Shown piece by piece: positions 23,272 to 35,010 of a stretch of DNA of 64,000 nt. The DNA comes from Megalobrama amblycephala (taxonomy: Eukaryota; Chordata; Actinopteri; Cypriniformes; Xenocyprididae), in contig NC_063065.1 of assembly GCF_018812025.1 (NCBI RefSeq), positions 30,120,288 to 30,184,287 on the forward strand, read 5' to 3'. The translations under genes and the position numbers were made by a program. The notes under the pieces were generated by a model that saw only the letters and a list, made by a program, of their open reading frames with translations, was not told where the DNA came from and did no database searches. The stretch's first letter is position 1; every line of letters starts with the position of its first letter.

Positions 23272-23768
23272 TTAAGGGGGTCCTTGATTATGTTTTCACT
23301 GATTTAACTTTAGTTAGTGTGTAATGTTGCCGTTTGAGCATAAACATCATCTGCAATGTTACGACGCTCAAAGTTCAATACAACGGGAGACATTTTCTTT
23401 TACAGAAATCACTTTTAAAGGACTACAACAAATGGCTGGTAGGGACTACAACAAGCTTCTTTCTGGGTTGGTGACATCACAAACCCCAAAATGTATACAC
23501 AATACATAAACCTTGCCCCCAGGAACTCTCTATCAGTGTCCGACTCCGGTATGAACAATGTAAGGCTGAACACCGTTACTGACAATCCTTATTTTGGCTG
23601 CGTGAGATTCTCCGGCTTTGTTGCTGTTGAGCTGTTAAAGCTCCGCAATTTGACAAGCTATAATAAATGAATCGTGGGGTATTTTGAGCTGAAACTTCAC
23701 AGACACATTCTGGGGACACCAGAGACTTATATTACATCTTGTAAAAGGGGCATGATAGGTCCCCATTA
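23272..23768. mobile_element. Kolobok-related MITE
   Basis: TTAA (23272-23275) then GGGGGTCCTTGATTATG; right end CATGATAGGTCCCC then ATTA (23765-23768). The right third matches 13829-14792 in inverted orientation (TTGACTGCGTGAGATTCTCC-type word, GGTATTTTGAGCTGAAACTT, CACATTCTGGGGACACCAG). The middle holds the GGACTACAAC / GTGACATCACAAACCCC sequence common in these cyprinid elements. Confidence 0.65.
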
Positions 23769-26749
23769 GGAGTATTGTACAGACAAATGCATAGCCTTTC
23801 ATAAATGTACTCCATTTGATATTGTAAGCAAACATAGGCGCTCAACACATGCACACTAGAAAGTTTAATCTCCAGTGTCTGTGCTACTTTTCTCCAGTAG
23901 TTATGAGCAGTGAAAATGTCTTTGTACTAGAGTAACGTGTAACTAGAGTTACGTGTACTTCTTAATCCCTTTACGCAAGTGCTCGTCAGTATGGGCCTCT
24001 ATTGTTGTGTTTCCAGTAGTTTGTTATTGTATTTGTTCCGTCTCTTCGGTTTCTTTTTCGACTGTAAAACAATGGCCTGAGGTCAGTTTTGTCATCTGGT
24101 GGAAAAATAATTAGTAAGAAAAAAAAAAAAAAAAAAAAAAGGCGCTTTGGCAGGTGGAGTGCACACTGTACACTTATCTTAGCATACATGTAAAAACCAA
24201 AGTATACTTTGGCCTTTAATGCTATAAAGAAAAGAGATAATGTGGGCTTAATTTGTATAAACATAGAACCCATAATGTCAACCTGGTACTTGTGAACATG
24301 CCCTCAAATACAGTATGCATACTACCTTTGTTCATTTGCTTTTATTAAACTGTTTACCGTGTACACTATTATCTTGCTAACCTTGCGATCTCATAAAGCA
24401 CCACTCCACGATGCTATCTGCAATGCTTTCATGTGGACGCTTGCTTTAGAGGTGCACTTGAAGCATGGACGCAAATCATGTGAAGCGGTCTTAATAGGGT
24501 AATTAATTTACAATATCATTCATATATCACCAGCACTGATATGTTCTGAACGTACCTACACAGTTTTCATTTCATTTCCCATTCATCCATTGTACATTAC
24601 GTCATCTAGTCATCAATCAATCCTTACTGCATGTCAAAATCTGAGAAATGATGCTTGAATGTAGTTGCAAAATGGAATACAGTGACACTGTTGTTTCAAA
24701 CGTCATATATTGCCATCACACAATCCATGATTTTAGTCCTGAATTTTCCACTCACTGACAGTTAATGCTGACAAAAGTTTCCTGAAATGTGAATTTTTTT
24801 TCACGTTTCAAAGATTTGATCTGAGAGAAGCACCAATGTGTTGCCAGACATCCCACTCTGCAAAAACTCATTTCTGCTACCAGGTGTAACAGTATTGCAT
24901 CTAGGCTGACCACTTGTGATCGGTTCACCGAAAATGCATCTTAATTCCACATGGAAACATGCTTTCTCTCTCACTCACTTGATTTCTGATATATTGCATA
25001 TAATTTGCAGGCATCAGGGAGCCGCTATAAATATACGGTAGACTCCCGGACCTTCCAGGAGAGGTTGGATGGCTGTGTTGCAGATGTTCAACAGATATTT
25101 AGAAGTTTAAATTTCTAGACCTGTCTGTGATCCACGTCCTGCAGTGTGAAATGTGTTTGGGCTGGAAATGACAGACATTTGTGTAATGAGAAAAGAACAG
25201 CAATCTGATGACTTTGAAAGTCACAGTCTGTGGGTGGCATAAGTTTTTGAATAACATTTTCATAAATAACATCTCTTTAAACCGATATAAAAGAATAACA
25301 ACTGAAATATGAGTAAAATCTTTGCATTAGCATTTAAAACATTTAGCAATTAGCCTGTACCGTCCTGGAGCTTTTGTTAGTTAGCATTACTGAACATTAC
25401 CTGGCTGTTAAAATTCGCCAACCAACTCTCCATTACATTGATTCTTCAAAAAATTATGTCTTTCAGCCAATAAGATGCATATCACTATTGCATTTTTCTT
25501 ATACCATCATACTAGCTGATCCAAGCTCAACAGAACAAACGGTTGGGTTTCAGATGGGGTGTGGATTAGATTTTCATATATACTTCTTTACATTTTTGAA
25601 TCGTAGCTTAGCTAGCTTTTCCCAAGTGGTTTTGGCTTCAGGTCGAGTTCAGGTTCAACATTTGACTGTACCAATCAGGTCAATCAGGTCACAGGGTCTT
25701 TTTTTTTTAAACTGAATTTAGGTTTCAACCACGACATAATACATTTTCAGCAGGCTGTCTTTCGAAATTAGCTGTATCTCTGTCAGCTAACTCATTGTGT
25801 TGAATTACACTCTGCTAAGCCACATGACTTGCTTGGGTTCTTCAGACTGCTGCCTTACTTTTGCTAATTGCACTTGTATTATAAAAACATATTCCCCATA
25901 GAGCTCTGCCAATTTAATCTTTTGTTAAAACGTGTGAAGAACATTTGTAATTTAATAAACCTCATTAACAGAAAATGGAAGAGGGAGGGCTTAATGAGGA
26001 GAGGGGGGATTTTCAGACAGCCTACCGAATGTCCTAGAAATGCCCTGTTTTACCCCTGAAAGAAATTCATAATGAATGTCTCACCCTCCGCTAATCACTG
26101 AATGCCATACTGTGCACACATCAGTCATACAGCCTGCCAATTATGCATGCTACTTTTCATACAATGTATAAAATATCTGATCCATTTGAACAGTGTTTAA
26201 CGTTAAGTATATGTGCCTTTAATTTTAAGTTACGATCCAATAATGGTCAGATTTAACATTTCCAAATCACCCATGAAAATGAAATAAAAATGTTGCGTTT
26301 AAATCGTTCCTTTAGAGCTTTTTATTATCATTATCTCTGACACAATCATCACATCTTCAGATGTAATTATGTTTAATGAGAATGACAGTAACAAAATGGT
26401 GCAGTGGTTTATGCAAATCACTTTTCTCGCACTCTGAGTAATCAAGAAACGAAAAGAATATGACTGTTGAGTTAAAATGATTAAATAGTGGAATAATATT
26501 CTTCTGCAAGCACAAACAGCCCTTGAGGATGTGTGGTGTGGTGTGGTGTGGGTGGGCTTCTGGGCCTGTGGTGTGTGTGTTTTAATAGATAAGTACTTAT
26601 AACTTCAATCATTTACCCGCTTTCTTCATTTTACACTGAAATACTTTGAAATGTGTATGTTTGGGAGACATACATGACGATTGGACAAATGGGTAATAAT
26701 CTATAAAAAAATAGCTGGTTTAAGCTAGTTTTACTTGTCTCTCAGCCTG
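23769..26749. other. Unique sequence with one A run and a possible conserved block
   Basis: A 22-bp poly-A lies at about 24118-24140. ACTCCCGGACCTTCCAGGAG near 25043 is an inverted repeat typical of a small cyprinid repeat fragment. 25940-26180 is repeat-free with CTCATTAACA, GCTTAATGAGG and CTAATCACTGAATG words and could be conserved non-coding. A GTGGT pentamer repeat lies at 26530-26550. No gene recognised. Confidence 0.4.
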
Positions 26750-26849
26750 GGCTGCGTTTCCCAAAAGCATCGTATGCCTAAGTTGCTCACAGAACCATTG
26801 CCACCAACGGAGCAACTTAGGCTTACGATGCTTTTGGGAAATGCTACCC
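26750..26849. mobile_element. Small palindromic (foldback) MITE
   Basis: Left arm GCTGCGTTTCCCAAAAGCAT then CGTATGCCTAAGTTGCTC; right arm GAGCAACTTAGGCTTACGAT then GCTTTTGGGAAATGC. The arms are nearly perfect complements around a 20-bp loop. This hairpin family is widespread in cyprinids. It has no coding capacity. Confidence 0.8.
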
Positions 26850-27504
26850 TGGTCAGTGTGGTCTTTGTTTGCCCGAAACCCCTCTAAAACTCTCAGACCA
26901 GCACAACTAAGACTGGAAAACCACCTTAGGGTCGTTTAAGCAGTGTTTTCAGCAAGGAAGTGAGGCTGACCAGAGCTGGCAGAGAGGAAAACCGCTCTTG
27001 AGGTGCCGGTGAACTGCTCAGGCGAGACTAGGAAGGAAGCATGCCATGAAGGGCTTCTCAGGCTGGTTATTGATTGGAGTTCACTGGCGGCCATCATTGA
27101 GACAAACACGGTGGAAAGAACTAGAGGCGATCATTACCACTCGAGCACTGGTGTCAGTAAACATTAGATTGTCTCTACACTGATACTAAAGGGAAAGCCT
27201 GCTTTGAACATCAGGCCTCAGCTGTACAATGGGTTCCCAGTGGGAGTATAATTCAAAATCAGTAGATGTTCTGACTATAGTCAAATGATTTGAATACCAA
27301 TAGATTGCTTTTTGGGGGGAGAGAAAATGCTCATTGGACGGAGCTGGATATCCTTAGATTATAACAGTGATTATAAACACATGTTGAGATCTGATTAAAA
27401 GAACCAGCAGACATAACAGTAACAGCATAGACATAAACAGAAACACTTGTTTTGACTTGACAACTGTTGTAAGCCGTTTCATCTTTTAGTTTAGTTTTTT
27501 TTTC
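26850..27504. other. Unique sequence
   Basis: Non-repetitive, including a GC-richer part at 26930-27240 (candidate conserved non-coding). No gene recognised. Confidence 0.4.
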
Positions 27505-28243
27505 AAATTAAATCAAATCAAATTTTATTTATAAAGCACATTTTAAAATCAGCTTGGTTGGCCAAAGTGCTGTACATGAAAGCAAAAAGAAAAAAATAAG
27601 AACAAGAAACACGAAAAAGTTACAGAAGCATGGATTTAAATTCCGCTAATGTAGGAGCTGTTTTAACATGTAGTGGTAGGTTGTTTTACAGCTTTGGGCC
27701 AGCCACTGCGAAAGCTCGATCACCCCTGCGTTGTAGGCAAGATCGTGGGACAGACAAGAGATGTTGATCTAGATGGGTTGTGAGTGACAATTAAGTCAGA
27801 GAGGTATTTGGGTGCTTGATTGCAGAGAGACAGTGTAGAGAGCGTAGGTGACATGATCACATTTGTGGCTGCCCGTGAGCAGTTTTGGACCATTTGGAGA
27901 CTGGAGATTGAGGAGAGAGGTAGCCCGACATATGAGTTACAGTAGTCGAGTTATGTGTTAATATAAGCGTGAATAACTGTTTCAAAGCTGTCCCTACTTA
28001 AAAGCGGCTTGACTTTGGCCAACTGGCGTAGGTGGTAAAAGGAAAAGTCTGGCGCGCCACACATAACTATGCTGGTCTTCTTTTTATTGATTGGGCAAAC
28101 AGCTGTTTGTCTATTTTTTTATTTATTTATTAACTTATTATTATTTTATTTCATAAAATCGTTTAAGATTACTGTCGAGATAAAATCCTACATTTTTAAC
28201 GTTGGTGGTAAGGTATAGTGTGGGGGTTTGAATCTCAAAATCA

Positions 28244-28649
28244 TACAGTAACTGCTGGAAAGGGTTCAAATATGCAAAAGATGCTGGAAGAATCGGCAGG
28301 ACCTGGAAGATTTTTCTGAAGAACAGAGCTCAGTTTAACTGTTCAGAACAAACAAGAGACTCATGAACAACCATCACAAAACATAAAAACAGTCATGGAT
28401 CATCAGGTAACCACACACTGTCCAAGATCCAAGGGTTCCCAAACGTTTGAACAGGGTTATTTTAATAAATTCAGCTATTTTTTTTGTCTTGTGGACTATA
28501 TTTAAACATCTTTTATGTAAAATATCTTACGCAGGACAGTACTAAACAAAAAATAACATGCATTTTGTATAATCTCTCTTGTTTTGTTAAAAATTTTCAC
28601 ATTTTCACAGATTCTGAAAGGGGTTCCCAAACTTTCGATCCCCACTGTA
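28244..28649. mobile_element. Tc1/mariner-type non-autonomous element nested in the LINE
   Basis: Flanked by TA (28244-28245 and 28648-28649). The right end, read from outside, is CAGTGGGGATCGAAAGTTTG; the left begins CAGTAACTGCTGG and is partly decayed. The inside contains ATATGCAAAAGATGCTGG and CATGAACAACCATCAC words known from fish Tc1-like MITEs. It separates the RT end (KLWLIE) from the NVKNVG block of the LINE, which fixes the insertion order. Confidence 0.65.
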
Positions 28650-28652
28650 AAA

Positions 28653-29042
28653 TTATTCAATGAGCCACAGTTTAAGTTCGTGAAGACATGCCTCTAATCT
28701 CTTGTGTGCAGAGTTATCTTTATGTTTTATAGGTATGTAGAGTTGGGTGTCGTCTGCATAGCAGTGGTAGGACACACCAAATCTACTCGTAATTGATCCA
28801 AGGGGAAGCATGTGTAATGAGAATAGTAGAGGTGCCAGAATCGATCCCTGGGGTACGCCACAGGTGAGGTGAGTCACTGAGGATGAATGAGCACCTAAAC
28901 TAATTGAAAAACTTTATTGGAAAGGAAAGACTGGAACCATTTGAGTACCATGCCTGTTATACTAATGGACCGTTCCAGCCGAGATAAGAGAATCTTGTGA
29001 TCAACGAAATCAAAAGCTGAGCTCAAATCTAGCATTTTATTT
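28653..29042 (-). pseudogene. Reverse-transcriptase remnant of the L2 element
   Basis: Block 1 reads MLDLSSAFDFVDHKILLSRL then a KWFQSFL segment (first palm aspartate in SAFD). Block 2 reads LTCGVPQGSILAPLLFS, then YHCYADDTQLYIP (YADD catalytic motif) and ends KLWLIE at the inserted element. Block 1 and block 2 are in different frames, with the shift near 28905-28925, so the gene is dead. Both aspartate motifs are intact as words. Confidence 0.85.
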
Positions 29043-29812
29043 TGCAATATGTTAATCAAGGTTTATTGTAGTAAAATGTTGCAATTTGTTGTGACACGAC
29101 CATAGAATTAAAAAAAATCCCCTCTACTCCAGTTCTAAAATCGTACGTATCCTATGAAAAACGGCATGTCAAGAGTCTTTGAGCCACGTTTGCCATCAAT
29201 GAAGTGAAATGTCATTGTCTTTTAATCAAACCTTTTCATATGATTTTAGAGCTACAGTACTGTATGACAAAGGTGATTTTTGCTTTCTTTAATTTTCACT
29301 CTGCTCTTTTCATAAACATTTACACATGCTAGTAAGTCGAGGAATGTGATATTGCTGACACTACAGACTTTTATCTTTCCGTTGTGGGAAGGTACAAAAA
29401 AAAAAAAGAAAAAAAGATGGAATTCAAGTTGCCAAGCTGAGCACTTTCATGGCTTTGTCCTCTGTTTCTGCTCCTGAGCAAAAAGACAAATTAAACAAGT
29501 TTCTATAAAGCGGCGACATAAGCCTCTGGCAGCGTGCTATTAGCTGGGCTCCTTATTTGTTAAGCAACTAGATTAATTTATTGTATTTATATGGGTGGCC
29601 ACCTGCCTGGCCTTACTGAAGGACACTTTGAAGCACAGTTGTTAGTTGGTTAATCTTTCTGTGTGGATGATTGAGGATCTACCATTCACAATAAAACAGC
29701 CAATATGGGAGAGAAATGCGTCGAAGGGATCATAAAAGAAATGGTTAATTTAACTCTTGAAGGACTCTTAAGCCCAGAGACTTACTACTGGAGCAATACT
29801 AATGTCTGACTG
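29043..29812. other. Unique sequence
   Basis: Poly-A patch near 29397-29415. 29490-29660 is repeat-free (GCGTGCTATTAGCTGGGCTC) and may be conserved non-coding. No gene recognised. Confidence 0.4.
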
Positions 29813-29973
29813 CACTCTAATAAAATGCTGGGTTGTTTCAACCCATGTTTGGCTCAAATATGGACAAACCCAACCCATTGGGTTTAAAATTTAATTAAAT
29901 TTAAACCAGTTGTTGGGTTTGTCCATATTTGACCCAAATATGGGTTGAAAGAACCTAGCATTTTTTAGACTGT
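29813..29973. mobile_element. Palindromic MITE of the AATGCTGGGTTG family
   Basis: Arms AAATGCTGGGTTGTTTCAAC / GGGTTGAAAGAACCTAGCAT and ATATGGACAAACCCAAC / GTTGGGTTTGTCCATAT pair across an AT-rich centre (AAAATTTAATTAAATTTAAA). A diverged relative is at 63045-63235. Confidence 0.75.
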
Positions 29974-30389
29974 GACAGATAGCAGTTATGTATAATACAA
30001 ATGGTGCAGTATGTAGTTCATTCTGAACAAACAGTCTTAGTTGTATCCCCATTTTTATTAGTTATATAATTAACACAAATCAGAAGGGCCACAACTTATT
30101 TACATATTTCAGACTCTGCGTAGAGTTTAATGCAAAATAAATTGATTTTTAGACATTTTTTTTTATAAATATTTATTTTCATTGTAATATTGTCCTGTTG
30201 TTTTCATCACCATTCCATGCAATGGGTTATACAGAATTTAAAAAAAATAAAAAATAAATAAAAAAATAAAAATATTTGAAATATAATTAAATAATATTTT
30301 CATGATATATAATTTAACTTCCATCCTGTCTTTATTAGCATGATGTCCACACTTTTGTACACAATTGCCTTGTCAAGCTCAATATTTCA

Positions 30390-30426
<37 letters not shown>

Positions 30427-32489
30427 CTAAATTACTTGATGTGTATGAACACAGCTTCTGTATGCGAGTGGGAAGCATGTTTAGGATTCATGGGGCTAAA
30501 TTAAGCATAAATTCAGAAGGGAATCTTGACCAATGTGTCCAAACAGCATGTCCTTGTAAAACCCTGAGGACATTAATACCAGCTGCCTGTTCCTGCTTTG
30601 TTTGGTTTTGTACAATTTCTATACAGAACTGTAGAATGAATTAATTTTGACAGTAGAATGAATGAGATTTGAATCCCGTTGTCTGCATGAGCTCAACATG
30701 CTGTGTGCTAACTGCTATTACTTCATGTCATCTTTAATGTAGGTTAATGTAATTTACAAAAGACATTCCTTTTAAACTAAGATAACCTTAAATTTATCAT
30801 GATTATGAGCACAGTAATGCTTTAAAATTCGGCAGCGGCTATTTACACTAAGTGGAAAAACATGTAAACAGTGGAAGATTCTGTTTACACAGAGTATAAA
30901 GTGCACCAAATATGATCTTGAATAAAGTAAGTGTGTACTTAAAGGTACATGCACAACATTTATGTAATGAGTTATACATCATGAATCCATCTTCCAAACC
31001 GTGTTTTTGTCTTATCTTGAATCACTATGATAAGTCTATTAAATTCAGACTATTTTATCGGACTGAAAATATACACAATACAGAAAATAAATACATGAAT
31101 TTATTGGGGAAAAAAAAAAAAGAAAAAAAAAGAAATGAATGAACCCAGTCCCTCACCTAAAAACTTGAGTCAGATCTCATTTAATCCATTTTAGTTTAGA
31201 ATTACACAAATGTGAAAATGAAGAGAACTAGGAGTGCCAAGATCAGATCTGACTCCACTTTCAAGGCAAGCAACAGTGTGAATGCAATTTTAGCCCACTT
31301 ACTGGATCTTTTAGTTGTAGTGCGTAAACGTTAGGATGTTAAAATTGTTTCTTCTGTTTTTGGGACAGGACTAATATTTGATTGGGAAAAAAATAAAAAA
31401 ATAAATAAACTTTTCACAATTCTGTTCAGTGATACTAGTTGCACATAAATTAAGCACTTCAGCTTTAAAGGGTACTCAAGTCTGACAAGAGTAGGAATGT
31501 CTCTCTAGAAACAACAAAGGATGTAGATCCAGGAACTTGTCCTATTTAACACAACGCCTCCTTTATTGTTTATTTTTGTAAACAAGAAAACACCGAATAA
31601 CACAAAGTAAAATGTTAAAAGGTTGTTACATCAGCATGTTTATGCATGAGCATAACCAGTGTGTTTTTTTTAACATTCTTCTAGCTTGATCTCACAGTTC
31701 TTTGGTATAAGAGGGAATTCTCTCTCCTTTCCAGAGTGTATTTATGTTTTTGACATTCTGCTAAAGAAGAAACCCCTAAGGCTACCCGCGTTAACACGGC
31801 CTCTATGTCAGAGACAGACTTAGCAAACATTTTTATTATCCATTGATTCATGGCCAGCTCTGCTGAGCAGCCTTTTATGCCAGACAACACCGCACGAGTG
31901 CAGCTGGCATCGGTCTGATAATTAAACCAAAGCACCTCTACCCTCTAACGGCTCCTAATAAAGCTCTCATGAAAAAGATATGAATGTGAAAAAAGAGAAA
32001 CGGAGGTGCGTACCAACCGGATGAGCCTCAGTGAAAGTAGACTGCTTGCAGTGAAAATGCAGTAGGTAAAACAGAAATCACACTAATAATGGAGGTGAAA
32101 TGCATGGGTGACAGTTTGTTGCACCATTGACTGATCTGAAATATCTGACCGTGCAAAGTACTTTGGAGCCACTAATTACTGGGTATTAACCTACTTTTAT
32201 CCCATTCAAGTCATCCACAGAGCCTTTAAAGCTGAATATGCAAGTGCTTTTTGCAATTTGCTATATTTAAAGTGGGTTTACTTTATTCTTAAGTCTTTTA
32301 ATGAAGTATAAAAGGATGTATCTAGTTCAATACAAGATAAGCTCTATTGACAGCATCTGTGACTGGCTGTCATTTCGAAACAAGTAAAACATGTGTTTTG
32401 TACTTATAATAAAAGTGTATGTTCAAGTTAAAAATGTCATAAATGAGTAAGTAAACCTGGGATTAAGACTGGCCCACACTAATTAATAT
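29974..32489. other. AT-rich unique sequence, a few simple repeats
   Basis: (AAAT)n at about 30395-30425, A-rich patches near 30240, 31110-31135 and 31388. 31680-31960 is repeat-free and GC-richer (CCCCTAAGGCTACCCGCG), possibly conserved non-coding. No gene recognised. Confidence 0.4.
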
Positions 32490-32547
32490 ATATTATACAT
32501 GTTTGTAACCAAGCAGATCTCGCCCCTTATTGACAACCATAGTAGAG

Positions 32548-32583
<36 letters not shown>

Positions 32584-32757
32584 ATGGTAGTCAATGGGGG
32601 GGGGGGGGGGGGGGGTGAGATCTGCTTGGTAACAAACATTCTTCCAAATATCTTCCTTTGTGTATGGCAGCACAAAGAAATTCATACAGGTTTGGAGCAA
32701 CTTGAGGATGAGTAAATGATGACAGAATTTTCATTTTTGGGTGAAGTATCCCTTTAA
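32490..32757. mobile_element. TTAA-type MITE, right part with central hairpin
   Basis: Right end ATGACAGAATTTTCATTTTT, GGGTGAAGTATCCCT, TTAA (32754-32757). The central palindrome is preserved: GTAACCAAGCAGATCTCGCC and ACAACCATAGTA left, ACTATGGTAGTCAATGGGGG and GAGATCTGCTTGGTAAC right. The left terminal repeat is missing. Its loop has expanded into homopolymers. Confidence 0.8.
32548..32615. repeat. Adjacent A34 and G20 homopolymers within a hairpin
   Basis: Poly-A from 32548 to 32581 is followed after 14 bases by poly-G (32596-32615), both inside the MITE palindrome. The poly-G grew from the GGGGG that follows GTCAAT in the family; the A run from its AGAAAAA loop. Confidence 0.9.
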
Positions 32758-33384
32758 AAGTTTTTTTCCTCTAGTGTGTGGAGTGCTGCGACGTGACCAA
32801 GATGGCACAACACACACTAACAGTTTCCATTCACAGACAACCAGAGTCTTGACTGTGAACACGGGAAATCTCGCAAAATCTCTTGTGGTCAAACGTGACT
32901 TTGGAGTAAATAAACATGGCGGACGACAGGCAAAAAGAAATGGCAATAATGGTGTTTGGACCGCTTTTTACAGAAAGTTTGTGGGGGGAAAAAAAGGAAA
33001 AAGGTTTGTTATGTTTCCGTCCCCCGCAACTCGCTTTCTGATTGGGCATCATTTCATTCCACGTGACAATCTACAGAGTGTGTGAGACAACATGAATCCG
33101 AGCAGATTCAATCACTCTTAACACACCTCACAGCACAGGAAAAACTGATCAAATAATCTATAGAACCATCAAGATAATCTGGACTTTAAATAGGAGGGGA
33201 GAATTTACCTAAAATCAACCCGAATATCTTGTAGTGTGTGGGTGTCTTTAGTGTGATAAAATTGCTTACCGACCTTGTCTGTGCAAAGTACAGTATATAC
33301 AACAGTTCAAGTCTTGTTGTAAACATGTAAAGTCAGGAACCCAGTAACTTCCACGTGGTATTCACAGAAATACTAGGAAGACGT
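32758..33384. other. Unexplained GC-richer block
   Basis: 32775-33090 is unlike its neighbours: GTGCTGCGACGTGACCAAGA, an ATG context AACATGGCGGACGAC and a CACGTGAC E-box. The ATG at 32918 opens a short frame (MADDRQKEMAIMVFG). It resembles the 5' part of an element-borne gene or a CpG-rich promoter fragment, but I recognise no family. Confidence 0.3.
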
Positions 33385-35010
33385 TTAAAGGGTTATTTCA
33401 CCCAAAAATGAAAATTCTGTCATTAATTACTCACCCTCATGTCGTTCCACACCCACAAGAGCTTCATTCATCATCGGAACACAAATTAAGACATTTTTAA
33501 TGAAATCTGAGAGCTTTCTGACCCTCCATTGACAGCCTACGCAACTACCACTTTCAAGCCCCAGAAATGTAGAAAAGACATCATTAAAGGTGCTGTAGAA
33601 CATCTTTTTAAAAGATGTAATAGAAGTCTAAGGTGTCCCCTGAATGTGTCTGTGAAGTTTCAGCTCAAAATACCCCATAGATTTTTTTTAATTAATTTTT
33701 TTAACTGCCTATTTTGGGGCATAATTAACTATGAGCCGATTTAGGCTGCGGCCCCTTTAAATGCTCACGCTTGCCTTAAACAGCATAAACAAAGTTCAAA
33801 GGTCAAAGCCACACAGATATAACCCTCAAAATTGTTCTTTACAAAGTGTTCATCATGCAACATGTCTAATTGCGTAAGTATGGTATTTATTTGGATGTTT
33901 ACATTTGATTCTGAATGAGTTTGAGGCTAGTGCTCCGTGGCTAAAGCTAACATTACACACTGTTGGAGAGATTTATAAAGAATGAAGTTGTGTTTATGAA
34001 TTATACAGACTGCAAGTGTTTAAAAAATGAAAATAACGACAGTTTTGTCTCTGTGAATACAATAAGAAACCATGGTAACTTTAACCACATTTAACAGTAC
34101 ATTAGCAACATGCTAATGAAACATTTAGAAAGACAATTTACAAATATCACTAAAAATATCATGATATCATGGATCATGTCAGTTATTATTGCTTCATCTG
34201 CCATTTTTCGCTATTGTCCTTGCTTGCTTACCTAGTCTGATGATTCAGCTGTGCACATCCAGATGTTTTGCCCTTGTCTAATGCTTGAACATGGGCTGGC
34301 ATATGCAAATAATTGTTACGTAACAGTCGGTGTTATGTTGAGATTCGCCTGTTCTTCAGGAGGTCTTTTAAACAAATGAGATTTATATAAGGAAGGAGGA
34401 AACAACAGTGTTTGAGACTCACTGTATGTCATTTCCATGTACTGAACTCTTGTTATTTAACTATGCCAAGGTAAATTCAATTTTTAATTCTAGAGCACCT
34501 TTAAAGTAATTAATGTGACTCCAGTGGTTTAACCTCCATTTTACGAAGCGATGCGAGAGCTAGGTTAACGCAAAAACATAAATTACCATTTTATTTACAA
34601 ATATTAATCTCCAACGCGCATTCATGCAACAACGTCTGCTCTCACATCAACACAACATGCATTCATCATGGTGCTCTAATAAATGAGCGGTAAAGTGGTC
34701 AATTATCTTTTTTTTTTTTTTTTTTATTTTTTTTTTGCACAAACAAAACAATTGCATCGCTTTCACAAAATTGAGCTTAACCACTTGGGTCACATGGATT
34801 ACATTAATGATGTCTTTATTACCTTTCAGAGGCTTGAAAGTGGCAGTTGCGTAGGCTGTCAATGGAGGGACAGAAAGCTCTCAGATTTCATTAAAAAGAT
34901 CTTAACTTTGTGTTCCGAAGATGAACAAAAGTCTCACAGGGTTTGGAACAACATGAGGGTGAGTAATTTAATGACAGAATTTTCAACTTTTGGGTGAACT
35001 AACCCTTTAA
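33385..35010. mobile_element. TTAA-type MITE carrying a nested element
   Basis: TTAA (33385-33388) then AGGGTTATTTCACCC; right end GGGTGAACTAACCCT then TTAA (35007-35010). Second-order inverted blocks include AGAGCTTTCTGACCCTCCAT / ATGGAGGGACAGAAAGCTCT and CAGCCTACGCAACTACCACT / AGTGGCAGTTGCGTAGGCTG. It is interrupted at 33584-34504 by another TTAA element. Poly-T expansion at 34710-34735. Confidence 0.8.
33584..34504. mobile_element. TTAA element of the GGTGCC family, nested, opposite orientation
   Basis: TTAA at both ends (33584-33587, 34501-34504), AGGTGCTGTAGAAC left and TAGAGCACCT right. The interior matches 47491-48460 and 22389-23236 in reverse: GTGTCCCCTGAATGTGTCTG, CCTATTTTGGGGCATAATTA, ATGGTATTTATTTGGATG. 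Removing it and one TTAA restores a continuous host MITE arm (GACATCATTAAAGTAATTAA). Confidence 0.8.

Larger units (their letters stand above)
27505..29042 (-). mobile_element. L2-type LINE, 5'-truncated and broken
   Basis: On the minus strand it runs from the reverse-transcriptase palm (29042) through the C-terminal region to a 3' tail (GCTTTATAAATAAAATTTG then GATTTGATTT, about 27505-27545). Post-RT blocks are visible: NVKNVGFYLDSNLK (about 28150-28215) and DYCNSYVGLPLSSI then SLQMVQN (about 27870-27950), both typical of the L2 clade. A Tc1-like element is inserted at 28244-28649. Upstream RT and endonuclease are absent. Confidence 0.75.

Noticed and set aside
24118..24140. Poly-A tail marking a processed pseudogene
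   Set aside because: No mRNA-like sequence or polyadenylation signal precedes it on either strand; a plain A run.
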